64,000 bases of DNA from an uncultured Eubacteriales bacterium. GTDB lineage: Bacteria; Bacillota; Clostridia; Oscillospirales; Oscillospiraceae. The notes beneath the pieces are model-generated. The model did not search any database and was not told the origin of the DNA. It saw only the letters and a program-made list of their open reading frames with translations. A program made the position numbers and the translations under genes. How positions within the stretch are numbered: the first letter of the stretch is position 1; each line of letters starts with the position of its first letter. Positions 1 through 7,931 of this stretch are shown here, piece by piece. Location: assembly GCA_900546915.1 (NCBI GenBank), contig UREY01000010.1, forward strand, positions 1 to 64,000, written 5' to 3'.

Positions 1-11
1 TATTGTTTCAT
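1..11 (-). other. possible 5' end of a leftward gene cut by the window edge
   Basis: On the minus strand an ATG starts at base 11 and runs off the window after three codons. GGAAGG lies nine bases upstream of it. It would follow the noc-like gene in the same direction. Too little is visible to identify it, and bases 12-75 show nothing else. Confidence 0.2.
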
Positions 12-75
12 ATTGGAGAGCCTTCCGCAAGTCGGTGGTAGGTTTGACGCTTACTCCCATAGCAGCCGGAGCGGA

Positions 76-876
76 CTAGCCCACCTCTTTGGGAATGGTG
101 ATGGTGAGGGTAATTTCCCGGTCCGTCTCCTGTTGCCGGCTGATGGCGGCAATTCCGGCGCTTTGGATTTGCGCCAGGCTTTGAGTCAGGCTGTTGAGAA
201 AGCCCCGCACATCCGGCGCCCTGGGCGGCCGGGGGGACCGGGCATCCTGGGCCAAAAGCTCCTCCACATAGCGCTCGGTCCGGGCCACGGTATAGCCCCG
301 CTCCACAATGACGGCGATGGCCTCCAGCTTTGCCTCCTCCTTGGGGAGCTTTAACAGCGCTCTGGCATGGCGTTCCGTGAGCCCGGCTGTGCGCAGGGCT
401 TCCAGAACCGGGGGACTGTGGCGCAGAAGCCGGAGCTTGTTGGCTACGGCGGACTGACTTTTTCCCACCTTCATGGCCGCCTGCTCCTGGGACAGGCCGC
501 CCAGCTGCATCAACCGGGACAGGCCCTGGGCCTCCTCAATGAAATCCAGGTCCCGGCGCTGAAGATTTTCCACCAGGGCGGCCACGCCGGACTGGCTTTC
601 ATCCATACTCATGAGCAAGCACGGCACCTCCTCCAATCCGGCAATTTTCGCTGCCCGTAGCCGCCGCTCCCCGGCGATCAGCTCATAGCTTGTCCCCACC
701 CGGCGCACGGACAACGGCTGTAGAATGCCGTGCTGGAGGATGCTGGCGGCCAGCTCCTGGAGTCCGGCCTGCTCGAATACCCGCCTGGGCTGCGCCGGGT
801 TGGGCCGGATGGACCGCAGCGGGAGAAACACCACCCGGCCGGTCTCCATGTACGTCTTCAATTTTCCACATTGCAA
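76..876 (-). CDS. noc: Noc/ParB-family DNA-binding protein, probably nucleoid occlusion protein Noc
   Basis: Noc and ParB are CTP-dependent DNA clamps that bind palindromic sites. Noc spreads from its sites and keeps the division septum off the nucleoid, while ParB acts in chromosome segregation. The ParB N-domain signature GERRLRAAK and the ENLQRRDLDFIEEA segment are clear, followed by a helix-turn-helix around GKSQSAVANKLRLL, very close to the Bacillus Noc version, and a 'TERHARALL' stretch. I chose the TTG at 876 because AAGGAGG sits nine bases before it; the ATG at 918 has no comparable site and the ATG at 849 would be internal. This gives 266 residues. There is little sequence before the ParB domain, so the amphipathic membrane-targeting helix of Bacillus Noc is not evident. 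A Noc-box-like palindrome lies about 85 bases upstream. Assignment to Noc rather than ParB rests on the HTH and that site. Confidence 0.85.
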   Translation of the reverse strand: MQCGKLKTYMETGRVVFLPLRSIRPNPAQPRRVFEQAGLQELAASILQHGILQPLSVRRVGTSYELIAGERRLRAAKIAGLEEVPCLLMSMDESQSGVAALVENLQRRDLDFIEEAQGLSRLMQLGGLSQEQAAMKVGKSQSAVANKLRLLRHSPPVLEALRTAGLTERHARALLKLPKEEAKLEAIAVIVERGYTVARTERYVEELLAQDARSPRPPRAPDVRGFLNSLTQSLAQIQSAGIAAISRQQETDREITLTITIPKEVG

Positions 877-959
877 TTGCTTCGCCCTCCTTGGTTCCGG
901 AAATCCTAACACTCCCATTCTACCGCGTCCTGCGGCAAAATCTAGCGAAAGCCTGAAGG

Positions 960-973
960 GTTTCCCGGGAAAT
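960..973. promoter_or_regulatory. candidate Noc-binding site (NBS) upstream of noc
   Basis: The sequence GTTTCCCGGGAAAT matches 13 of 14 positions of the Bacillus Noc-binding consensus ATTTCCCGGGAAAT. Its inner 12 bases are a perfect palindrome. It lies in the noc upstream region, so it could be a nucleation or autoregulatory site. No parS-like site was seen nearby. The rest of 877-1214 shows no gene or other clear signal. Confidence 0.6.
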
Positions 974-1214
974 CCTGCGACGGGTTTTGCGCGGCAAAAA
1001 CCCCATTTCTACGCCGGAAAAATGCCGTTTCCGCCCCAAAACCTGGGGCAGGATCTTTCTTTTTGAGGGGAACTCCGGCCAAATGGGGCAGATGCCGGTT
1101 TTGGCATTTTCAAGGGTACTTCAAGAACACTTTTGCGGCTTAGAAAACGCCCGCGTTTTTATCGATCAAGCTTACAAAATTTAAGCCGGGATCCCATATA
1201 TCCTGGAAAAACCC

Positions 1215-1252
1215 AGGGTCCGTTGCAGAATTCGCGATCTGCAACGGACCCT
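1215..1252 (-). terminator. intrinsic terminator of the aroF-aroQ end of the leftward operon (bidirectional)
   Basis: A perfect 14-bp stem (AGGGTCCGTTGCAG / CTGCAACGGACCCT) encloses a ten-base loop. On the minus strand it is followed by GGGTTTTT, and on the plus strand by TTTTT, so it can work both ways. It lies about 60 bases past the aroQ stop and separates that operon from noc. Confidence 0.85.
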
Positions 1253-1314
1253 TTTTACGGTAGGACCGGGAAACATGCCGAAATCTGGATGGAGCGGTCG
1301 GTATGGAGGATATC

Positions 1315-1764
1315 TCACTTGGCCCCCAAGTTCCGGCGGAGGTAATCCCGCAAGAACTGCATGGCCTTTCGGTATCCTTCGATGCCCAACCCGGTAAAGG
1401 TCGCCACACAAGCGGGGCGGATGTAGGAAATCTGCCGGAAAGCTTCCCGCTTGGACAGGTCGGTGAGGTGGACTTCTACCGTGGGGATGGAGACGGCCAG
1501 TAAAGCGTCCAGCAGGGCGACGCTGGTGTGGGTGTAGGCGGCGGGATTCAAGACGATTCCGTCGTAAACCCCGTAGGCGGCCTGAACTTGGTCGACCAGA
1601 TCACCTTCATGATTGGACTGGTAGACGCAAGCCTCCAAATCCAACTCCAGAGCCGTCTGCTCAATCCGGCGCAACAAATCGTCGTAGGTGGCTGTGCCGT
1701 AGAGCGCCGGCTCCCGTCGGCCCAGGAGGTTCAGGTTGGGGCCGTTGAGAATCAGCAATTTCAT
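1315..1764 (-). CDS. aroQ: 3-dehydroquinate dehydratase, type II
   Basis: This enzyme converts 3-dehydroquinate to 3-dehydroshikimate in the shikimate pathway. The 149-residue length fits the type II family. Recognisable motifs are the N-terminal ILNGPNLNLLGRREP, the catalytic tyrosine loop (ALYG), NHEGDLVDQVQ, the substrate-binding NPAAYTHTSVAL with its histidine, and EVHLTDLSKREAFR. The ATG at 1764 is preceded by GGGAGG at proper spacing and gives the usual MKLLILNGPN start; an upstream in-frame start at 1782 would add six unconserved residues. It follows aroF by about 60 bases on the same strand, so two shikimate-pathway steps are co-transcribed, and a strong terminator follows it. Confidence 0.95.
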   Translation of the reverse strand: MKLLILNGPNLNLLGRREPALYGTATYDDLLRRIEQTALELDLEACVYQSNHEGDLVDQVQAAYGVYDGIVLNPAAYTHTSVALLDALLAVSIPTVEVHLTDLSKREAFRQISYIRPACVATFTGLGIEGYRKAMQFLRDYLRRNLGAK

Positions 1765-1823
1765 GTTGGGGTTACCTCCCAAAATTTACCGGATGTTTTT
1801 TTCGTCCCGCCGGTGGACGGATT

Positions 1824-2882
1824 TTACCTGAAATATGGCCGGCGGCAGTCGGGCTCGTCATCTTCCTGCGCCGGGAGCTCCAAGGCTTTACGGACGTTTT
1901 GAATTCGTTTCGCAACCCGGGCAAATTGCTCCGGCGTCAGGGATTGGGCGCCGTCGCACAAGGCGCAGGCGGGATCGTGGTGGACTTCGATCATCACGCC
2001 GTCGGCCCCGGCCGCCGTAGCGGCCAGAGCCATGGGCTCTACCAATTCCGCCCGCCCGGTGGCATGGCTGGGATCGACGATGACGGGCAGGGGACTGAAA
2101 TGCTTTAAGATCGGAACGGCGGACAGATCCAAGGTATTTCGGGTGTCGGTTTCAAAGGTGCGGATGCCCCGCTCACAGAGGATGACACGCTCGTTTCCTT
2201 CGGACAGGATGTATTCGGCGCTCAAAAGCCACTCCCGAATGGTGGCGCAGAAGCCCCGCTTCAGCAAAATAGGCTTTTGTAGCTTACCTACTTCCTTCAG
2301 GAGATCAAAATTCTGCATATTTCTCGCGCCGATTTGGATGATGTCGACATCTGCAAACAGGGGGATTTGCCTCACATTTGTGATTTCGGTGACAATGGGA
2401 AGCCCCGTTGCCTGCTTGGCCTCCATCAGGATTTCCATTCCGGCAGCGCCCAGACCCTGAAAATCGTAGGGAGAGGTTCTGGGCTTAAATGCGCCGCCCC
2501 GGAGTATGTGGGCGCCGGCATCTTGAACCGCCCGGGCGGTGCGGAGCATCTGCTCGTGTGTTTCTACGGAACAGGGTCCGGCAATCAGGCAGAAATGGCC
2601 GCCGCCAATTTGAACGCCCGACGGTTCCAGGGTGATGACCACATCCTGGGGATGGGTGTCTCGACGGTACCGGTTGCGTCGCTCCGTCGCTTGCTCCACA
2701 GACTGCACAAATTCCAAATCCGCCAGCAGGCTGGGGTCTACCCGGCCCGTGGTTTCCGTCAGCTCCAGGACGGTGCGGCCCTCGTGAACACAAATGCGGG
2801 GATTTCCGCCCTGGTCTTGCAGCCAGCGGTTGAGCCGTTGGATTTGCGCTTGGGAAGCGCCGGCTTTTAGGGTAATGGTCAT
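1824..2882 (-). CDS. aroF: 3-deoxy-7-phosphoheptulonate (DAHP) synthase, AroF/KDO8P-like type I-beta
   Basis: It condenses phosphoenolpyruvate with erythrose-4-phosphate, the first committed step of aromatic amino acid synthesis. The 352-residue protein has an N-terminal ferredoxin-like regulatory domain (about 1-70), then the barrel with IAGPCSVE, RGGAFKPRTSPYDFQG, IGARNMQNF, LLKRGF, CERGIRTFE and DPSHATG. These carry the metal and phosphate ligands of the family. The ATG at 2882 has AAAGGAG upstream; longer reading into the histidine kinase gene is not needed. It lies 50 bases after the kinase stop and before aroQ, so it is probably on the same transcript as the two-component genes. That is an unusual partnership, and whether aromatic supply is linked to the sensors is unknown. 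Confidence 0.95.
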   Translation of the reverse strand: MTITLKAGASQAQIQRLNRWLQDQGGNPRICVHEGRTVLELTETTGRVDPSLLADLEFVQSVEQATERRNRYRRDTHPQDVVITLEPSGVQIGGGHFCLIAGPCSVETHEQMLRTARAVQDAGAHILRGGAFKPRTSPYDFQGLGAAGMEILMEAKQATGLPIVTEITNVRQIPLFADVDIIQIGARNMQNFDLLKEVGKLQKPILLKRGFCATIREWLLSAEYILSEGNERVILCERGIRTFETDTRNTLDLSAVPILKHFSPLPVIVDPSHATGRAELVEPMALAATAAGADGVMIEVHHDPACALCDGAQSLTPEQFARVAKRIQNVRKALELPAQEDDEPDCRRPYFR

Positions 2883-2932
2883 ATGCTTTTCTCCTTTGTG
2901 TTTGCCTGCAGGGATGAAACAAGCGGTGCAGG

Positions 2933-3922
2933 TTACTCCATCAGATAGGTTTGGCGCTGCAGGTAAATGCGGACGGCAGTTCCTGCGCCGGGGGTGGATT
3001 GGACGGAAATGGAATGCCCCAGTTGATTCAGGATCCGGCGGCAGAGATACAAGCCGATGCCGGTGGCCTGCTGATGGGTCCGGCCCATTTGACCGGTGTA
3101 GCCCCGGTCGAAAATTCTGGGCAGATCCTCCGGTGCAATTCCCAGCCCGGTGTCTTCGATGACCAGAGTCTGCGGCTCCTCCAGGCGAATGGTCACGCTG
3201 CCTCGGGGGGTATACTTCACGGCGTTGGACAGAATTTGTTCCAGAACAAATAACAACCATTTTTCATCGGTGAGGACCTGACAGGAAACGGGGGTGTAAC
3301 GGAGCTGCAGCTGCTTTCGGATGAAGGAGGAGGCGAATTCCCGGATTGCCGCCCGGAGAATGCCGTCCAAATCGTAGGTGCGGATGACGAAGTCTGTGGT
3401 ATCGCTGTCTAAGCGCAGATAGCACAGAACCATTTCCACGTACTGCTGAATTTGAAACAGCTCGTGCCGCAGGCTGCTGCTTTCCGGCTGGCGCTGGGTT
3501 TGGAGGATCAAATCCATGGCGGCGATGGGCGTTTTGATTTGATGGGCCCAGAGGGTATAATAATCCGTCATATTCTGAAAGCGCCGGGACTGCTCCGCCG
3601 CCTGAGAGGATTTTGCCTGAAACAGGTTGCGAATCAGCGCCTGATAATCCGCTTCCAGGCAGGAGGCGGGGGGAGGCAAATTGTCCAGCGTGTTTAAAAC
3701 CTCCTGCTCCAGATTTTGCAGCCGGTGGTGCCGGCGGCTCCAGCGAAGAAAATCCCAGAGTCCGGCTCCTGCATCAATGACGGCACAGATGGCGGCGGCG
3801 TAAGCCACGGCTTCCACCGGCAGCCGGTATAAAAGCAGCACCAGAAGCAGGATGGCAAAGCTGGACAGCTGCAGCAACAGACTGCGGCTCCGGTCCCGTA
3901 AATAGGCTTTCATGTGTTCCAT
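2933..3922 (-). CDS. sensor histidine kinase, BceS/GraS-like intramembrane-sensing type
   Basis: This is a membrane histidine kinase partnered with the response regulator just upstream. Two closely spaced hydrophobic segments (about residues 15-60) with almost no external loop resemble the intramembrane-sensing kinases that watch cell-envelope antibiotics through an ABC transporter. The H-box reads WAHQIKTPIAAM with the phospho-accepting histidine near residue 127; the N-box (LSNAVKYTPRG), G1 (EDTGLGI) and G2 (ATGIGLYLC) follow. The ATG at 3922 is six bases after an AGGAGG that overlaps the regulator stop codon, so the two are translationally coupled. No BceAB-type transporter gene is in this window. 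The ligand is unknown. Confidence 0.9.
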   Translation of the reverse strand: MEHMKAYLRDRSRSLLLQLSSFAILLLVLLLYRLPVEAVAYAAAICAVIDAGAGLWDFLRWSRRHHRLQNLEQEVLNTLDNLPPPASCLEADYQALIRNLFQAKSSQAAEQSRRFQNMTDYYTLWAHQIKTPIAAMDLILQTQRQPESSSLRHELFQIQQYVEMVLCYLRLDSDTTDFVIRTYDLDGILRAAIREFASSFIRKQLQLRYTPVSCQVLTDEKWLLFVLEQILSNAVKYTPRGSVTIRLEEPQTLVIEDTGLGIAPEDLPRIFDRGYTGQMGRTHQQATGIGLYLCRRILNQLGHSISVQSTPGAGTAVRIYLQRQTYLME

Positions 3923-3932
3923 CCTGCGCCTC

Positions 3933-4607
3933 CTAGCTGTCAATCAGGTAGCCCATGCCTTTTTTGGTGGTAATGAAGCCGGGAAGGCCCGCTCCTTCCA
4001 GTTTCCGGCGAAGCCGGGCAACATTGACGGTCAAGGCGTTTTCATCTACATAAGAGTCGGTCTCCCACAGTCGTTCCATCAGGGCGTCTCGTCCGACGAC
4101 CTTCCCCTTTTGCTCCAACAGCGTCTGCAAGATCCGGCATTCGTTTTTGGTCAGGGGCAGCCTGCGGCCCTCATACACCAGGACGGCGGCCGCCGGGTCC
4201 AGAACGGCTCCCTGGTGCTCCAGCGTGGCTTCCGGGGTGCCGAAATCATAAGCCCGCCGCAGCAGTGCCTGGACCTTGACCAAAAGGATGTTCAAATCAA
4301 AGGGCTTGGGCAGAAAATCATCGCCGCCCAGATTGACGGCCATGATGATATTTAAGTTGTCTGCAGTGGAAGAGAGAAAGAGGATGGGGACCTTGGAAAT
4401 TTTTCGAATTTCTTCGCACCAATGATACCCGTTGCGGTAGGGCAAACTGATATCCAGGAGGACCAAATGGGGTTGAAAGGCGCGAAAGTCGGAGAGAACG
4501 TCCTGAAAGTTTTGAACCAGCCCCACCTGGTAGTTCCAGGCGGTGAGCTGGCGCTCCAACGCGCCTGCAATTTCCGGGTCGTCTTCTACCAAAAAAATCC
4601 GAAACAT
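3933..4607 (-). CDS. response regulator, OmpR/PhoB family (BceR-like)
   Basis: The 224-residue protein has a receiver domain with acidic pocket VEDD, phospho-acceptor aspartate near residue 52 in LLDISLP, and the LPKPF lysine. A winged-helix DNA-binding domain follows, ending in the expected TTKKGMGYLI wing. The ATG at 4607 is preceded by AAGGAG eight bases away. Its stop codon is embedded in the ribosome site of the kinase gene that follows, marking the pair as a unit. It starts about 30 bases after the second kinase gene ends, so both two-component pairs are probably on one transcript. Targets are unknown. Confidence 0.92.
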   Translation of the reverse strand: MFRIFLVEDDPEIAGALERQLTAWNYQVGLVQNFQDVLSDFRAFQPHLVLLDISLPYRNGYHWCEEIRKISKVPILFLSSTADNLNIIMAVNLGGDDFLPKPFDLNILLVKVQALLRRAYDFGTPEATLEHQGAVLDPAAAVLVYEGRRLPLTKNECRILQTLLEQKGKVVGRDALMERLWETDSYVDENALTVNVARLRRKLEGAGLPGFITTKKGMGYLIDS

Positions 4608-4637
4608 CAAGGTGTCTCCTTCCCGTACCGGGGTGAA

Positions 4638-5639
4638 TTATACCACGCTTTTATAGAACCGAATGGTAAATTGGGCGCCGCCTTCCCGCCGGTTGGACGC
4701 CTGAATTGTGCCGTTCTGGGCTGTGATGATCATGCGGGCCAGGGACAGGCCGATGCCGACGCTTTGGGCGGTGGCATGCTTTCCCCGGTAGAAGCGCTCA
4801 AACAGGTGGGGCAGGTCTTCCCGGTCCATGCCGGGCCCGGTGTCGGATATCAGAATCTGGCTGTATATGGGGTTTTCCGTCAGCTGGGCGGTGATGGAAC
4901 CGCCTGCCGGTGTGTGTTCTACACAGTTTTTCAGGACATTTCCCAAAGCCTCGACGGTCCAGGCGGCGTCTCCCGAGAACCTGGCCTGCCCTAGGATTTG
5001 AAAGGACTGACCGCACAACTCCATGGCAACGGCCAAGGGCGCCGCCGCCTGTTGGGTTAAACGGCGCAAATCCAGAGGCTCCCGGTGAAGCTCCACAATG
5101 CCGGCGTCCAGCCGGGACATGCGCAGCAAGGCGTCCACCAGCCAATCCAGACGTTCCAGCTGCCGCTGCAGCTCCCGGCCTGTCCCTTGCCGCTTCTCTG
5201 CCGGAAGCGATGGATCGGCCAGCTGTGTCCCCAGAAGATTCAAGGCGGTCAGGGGCGTTCGGATTTGATGGGAGATATCGGCCAGAAAGGCAGCGAGCTT
5301 TTTCTTATCCTGCTCTGAACGGCTGGCCTGTTCCTGAAGCCGAATGAGCAGCTTGGTGAGCTGACTGTGCAAAAGAGACCAGGCGCCTTCGGTATAGGCG
5401 TCCAGGCAGACAGAGGAGTCTCCGTGCAGCAGCCGGTCCAGGTCGGCGCACAGAGCCTCCGTGGAGCGGTACCGCCGCCAGGTGCACCGGAGCGTCATCA
5501 GAGAAAACAGGCAGCACAGCGCGAGGACGAGGCATCCGGCCTGCCAGGACAGGGAAAAACCCAGCCATCCGCCTGCAGCGGCCAGAACCAGCAGGGTGAG
5601 AAGCTGCCTGCGGGTTTCCCGATCGGCGAGGAATTTCAT
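4638..5639 (-). CDS. sensor histidine kinase (second two-component pair)
   Basis: The 333-residue kinase has two N-terminal membrane segments (about 12-52) with very little between them, a linker, the H-box ISHQIRTPLTAL with the active histidine near residue 124, N-box VLKNCVEHTPAG, G1 SDTGPGM, F-box LFERFYRG and G2 SVGIGLSLA. The short sensor suggests membrane or partner-protein sensing. Its ATG at 5639 overlaps by four bases (ATGA) the stop codon that the upstream response regulator would use if its internal TGA were sense. This shows the ancestral arrangement was a tightly coupled regulator-kinase pair. The stimulus is unknown. Confidence 0.9.
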   Translation of the reverse strand: MKFLADRETRRQLLTLLVLAAAGGWLGFSLSWQAGCLVLALCCLFSLMTLRCTWRRYRSTEALCADLDRLLHGDSSVCLDAYTEGAWSLLHSQLTKLLIRLQEQASRSEQDKKKLAAFLADISHQIRTPLTALNLLGTQLADPSLPAEKRQGTGRELQRQLERLDWLVDALLRMSRLDAGIVELHREPLDLRRLTQQAAAPLAVAMELCGQSFQILGQARFSGDAAWTVEALGNVLKNCVEHTPAGGSITAQLTENPIYSQILISDTGPGMDREDLPHLFERFYRGKHATAQSVGIGLSLARMIITAQNGTIQASNRREGGAQFTIRFYKSVV

Positions 5640-5677
5640 AGAGCACCCTCCGCCTTGTACCCCAGCCCCCGGATGGT

Positions 5678-6322
5678 TCAGATGAGGGTGGGATTTTGGG
5701 GATCGGGTTCGATTTTGTCCCGGAGGCGCTTGATATAAACGGTCAAGGTGTTATCCGTTACATAATCTCCAGCCAAGTCCCAGATTTCATCCAGAATCCG
5801 GCTCCGGCTGAGTACCACGCCGGGATTGCTCAGGAACAGCAGCAACAGCCGGTATTCCAGAGGGGATAAGAGGAGGTCTGCGCCGTCTTTGGTGGCGACG
5901 CCCCGGACGGGATCGACCTGGATGGGGCCCAGATGCAGGGGAGCCGTACCGGAACCGGACCGGCGAAGCACGCTGCGAATCCGGCTGACCAGCTCCCGGG
6001 GACGAAAAGGCTTTGCAATGTAGTCGTCTCCCCCCAGCTCCAAACCGGTGACGGTGCTGTTTTCATCCGCCAGCGCGGTGAGAAAAATAACGGGGATCCG
6101 GTATTGGGCTTTGATTGCGGTGCATAGGGCAAAGCCGCTTCCGTCTCTCAGAGTGACGTCCAGCAGAGCCAGATGAAAACGCCGGGTCTCCAGCAGGGCG
6201 GTTGCCTGCCGTTGTCCGGATGCAGCTGTGATGGAAAACCCTTCCTGTTGTAAAAAATCAGACAGGGTGGATACGATGGCGGGATCGTCTTCGACCAAAA
6301 GTAGCTCCAGCATTTCCGGCAT
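5678..6322 (-). CDS. response regulator, OmpR family, truncated by an in-frame TGA near the C terminus
   Basis: Receiver domain features are present: LLLVEDDPAI, phospho-acceptor aspartate near residue 55 in LLDVTLRDGSG, and IAKPF. The winged-helix domain is intact up to PDPQNPTLI, where a TGA at 5680-5678 ends the frame at 214 residues. Reading through that codon gives TIRGLGYKAEGAL and a stop at 5636, overlapping the kinase ATG. In homologous regulators this position is the arginine of the conserved IRTVRGxGY wing, so TGA most simply replaces CGA. The lost 14 residues form the final beta-hairpin that contacts DNA. It could be a recent nonsense mutation, a base-call error, or read-through. 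The start at 6322 has AGGAG upstream. Confidence 0.85.
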   Translation of the reverse strand: MPEMLELLLVEDDPAIVSTLSDFLQQEGFSITAASGQRQATALLETRRFHLALLDVTLRDGSGFALCTAIKAQYRIPVIFLTALADENSTVTGLELGGDDYIAKPFRPRELVSRIRSVLRRSGSGTAPLHLGPIQVDPVRGVATKDGADLLLSPLEYRLLLLFLSNPGVVLSRSRILDEIWDLAGDYVTDNTLTVYIKRLRDKIEPDPQNPTLI

Positions 6323-6355
6323 CCTTTCTCCTGCTTGTCAGGCGGCATTTCCCTT

Positions 6356-6384
6356 ATCATACCACACACAGCGGCAGTCTTCAA
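6356..6384 (-). promoter_or_regulatory. promoter of the leftward two-component/aro operon
   Basis: On the minus strand TTGAAG and TATGAT are separated by 17 bases, about 35-60 bases upstream of the regulator start. The spacing and -10 match a housekeeping sigma-A promoter. No operator-like repeat is evident here. Confidence 0.55.
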
Positions 6385-6516
6385 TGAATTTCGCACATGA
6401 CTTCTCAGATTTGACGGAAGTTCCGGTGTATGGACTTACGTCCTGGGAGAAGGGAGAAGGTCAAAATGCCACTGTGCAGCCTGCGCAAGGACTCCCAAAT
6501 TTTCACAGGGAAGGGA

Positions 6517-6546
6517 TTGCAAATTTTTGGAAAAGTATGATAGAAT
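6517..6546 (+). promoter_or_regulatory. promoter of the DtxR-type regulator gene
   Basis: TTGCAA and TAGAAT are separated by 18 bases, with the start codon about 40 bases downstream. The match to the sigma-A consensus is moderate. The 6385-6516 stretch between the two divergent promoters shows nothing else. Confidence 0.45.
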
Positions 6547-6587
6547 AAAAAGAAATCCATCTGAGCCGGAAAGGAGCGCGTCCAGCC

Positions 6588-6959
6588 ATGAAGATCCAGG
6601 AATCGGCGGAAAATTATTTGGAAACCATTTATATGTTGCATCAGCGCAATGGCGCAGTACGGTCTATTGACATTGTAAACGAGCTGTCCTTCTCAAAGCC
6701 CAGCGTCAGCGTGGCGATGAAAAATTTGCGGGAAAACGGATATGTGGAAATGGATGCCGACGGCTTTATCACCTTGTGCCCCAAGGGGCAGGAAATTGCC
6801 GAGCGAATGTACGAACGGCATGTTTTTCTCTCCCGCTGGTTGACCAAGCTGGGGGTTGATCCGGATGTGGCGGTGGAAGATGCCTGCCGGATCGAACACG
6901 TCATCAGCGCAGAGTCCTTCGCGGCAATCAAACGGCATGTTTCCGGTCACGGAGGGTAA
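6588..6959 (+). CDS. DtxR/MntR-family metal-dependent transcriptional regulator
   Basis: The family uses Mn2+ or Fe2+ as co-repressor to shut off metal uptake genes. The 123-residue protein has the N-terminal winged-helix domain (SAENYLETIYMLHQRNGAVRS and SFSKPSVSVAMKNLRENGYV, about 5-65) and the metal-binding/dimerisation helices (RHVFLSRWLTKLGVD, DACRIEHVIS with the Glu-His pair). It has no C-terminal SH3-like domain, so it resembles short MntR-type members. AAAGGAG lies upstream of the ATG. It converges on the DUF3793 gene, whose start region carries a palindromic operator that this protein might bind; that link is inference. Confidence 0.88.
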   Translation: MKIQESAENYLETIYMLHQRNGAVRSIDIVNELSFSKPSVSVAMKNLRENGYVEMDADGFITLCPKGQEIAERMYERHVFLSRWLTKLGVDPDVAVEDACRIEHVISAESFAAIKRHVSGHGG

Positions 6960-7054
6960 TCCATTTGCCGGGGCCGCCGCAAAGTCGGACTTTACGGCGG
7001 TCCCGGCAAAGGACGTGTTTCGTCTCCGATTCTGTTTGTTTCTTCCGGGCCGAC

Positions 7055-7618
7055 TCAGGACGGAGCGGGACCGGGTACGGTGAGCTGAGACAGAGTGCGG
7101 CCGTTTTGAAACTGATAGGCATAGATGTACCGGCACGCTTTGAACTGTGCAAATCGCCGCCGGGCGGCCGCTTCGTTCCCGTATACCTTCCAACAGCCGG
7201 CGCATTTGCAGTTTTTCCCTTCGTTTTCAATGAATCCCACCACATCGGCCAATGGATAGCCGAGAAACAGGCCGACCTCATGGGGGCAGCTTTGCCGGGC
7301 GGTTTTTTGCGCCAACCGGCCCAGCGCCTGCTCGGGATTTAACGAGGGATACCCCATTTGGGCTAGAAACTCCGGCACGCCGGGTTTTTGCAGGTCCTGA
7401 GCCAGCTTTGCCGGTCGGTAGACATACAAAAGCGCCCGGTCCGGGGTCCGGCGCAGAATGCGAATGCGCACGCCCTTGTCCTGTAGGGCCAGGCGGCAGC
7501 GGGACAGCTGGGCTTCCAATTCCGCTCCGGAAGAGTAAGAAAAGCAAAATAAGCTGCCTGTTTTCAGACCGGCCAAAGTGGGGGCGCTGTGGGTGATCAG
7601 GCTTTGTTCCAGCATCAT
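7055..7618 (-). CDS. DUF3793 family protein
   Basis: This family is of unknown function and is common in anaerobic Firmicutes. The 187-residue protein has the typical C-terminal signature CPHEVGLFLGYPLADVVGFI followed by a cysteine cluster, NCKCAGCWKVYGN, and an ending that includes QFKACRYIYA. The cysteines could bind a metal, but that is not established. The ATG at 7618 (or 7615) follows CGGAGG by five to eight bases; an upstream extension to 7726 lacks a ribosome site. It has its own promoter with a palindrome over the predicted start point, so it is probably repressed by a dedicated regulator, plausibly the DtxR-type protein encoded next door. Confidence 0.8.
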   Translation of the reverse strand: MMLEQSLITHSAPTLAGLKTGSLFCFSYSSGAELEAQLSRCRLALQDKGVRIRILRRTPDRALLYVYRPAKLAQDLQKPGVPEFLAQMGYPSLNPEQALGRLAQKTARQSCPHEVGLFLGYPLADVVGFIENEGKNCKCAGCWKVYGNEAAARRRFAQFKACRYIYAYQFQNGRTLSQLTVPGPAPS

Positions 7619-7748
7619 AGCAACCTCCGAATTGCGTAAGGTGGTTTCGACTAGTTTCTGCAAATTCGGCGTGTGTATCCGCCTGTTGTGAGCCGAAACG
7701 AACTGCAGGGGCCGAACCGGCAGCAAGGACCGGAAGAGGTGTCCTACA

Positions 7749-7764
7749 GTTAGTTGAAACTAAC
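7749..7764. promoter_or_regulatory. palindromic operator candidate over the DUF3793 transcription start
   Basis: GTTAGT-N4-ACTAAC has perfect 6-bp arms. It begins four bases downstream of the predicted -10 element, where a bound repressor would block initiation. Size and symmetry suit a dimeric regulator of the DtxR or Fur type. A weaker related segment with GAAACTAG lies near 7645-7657 on the minus strand. Confidence 0.55.
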
Positions 7765-7767
7765 ATA

Positions 7768-7796
7768 TAAATACCATAAGACGCCGCCTTTGTCAA
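7768..7796 (-). promoter_or_regulatory. promoter of the DUF3793 gene
   Basis: On the minus strand a perfect TTGACA is followed after 17 bases by TATTTA. The leader to the start codon is about 140 bases. The intervening 7619-7748 holds no other recognised signal. Confidence 0.6.
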
Positions 7797-7931
7797 GGGT
7801 ATTCCGGCGGCCAAATTGGCAGGCGCGCCCCAGAAGTCTGGTGTTGCCTCCGGAAACGGCGCCCCGTCACCAAGTGCTGGAAAAGGCGGGAAAAAATGAA
7901 ATTTTTCTGCACATATTACAGAATTCAGGAG

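Noticed and set aside
1..1000. parS site near the ParB-family gene
   Set aside because: No TGTTTCACGTGAAACA-like sequence was seen; the palindrome found fits a Noc box instead.
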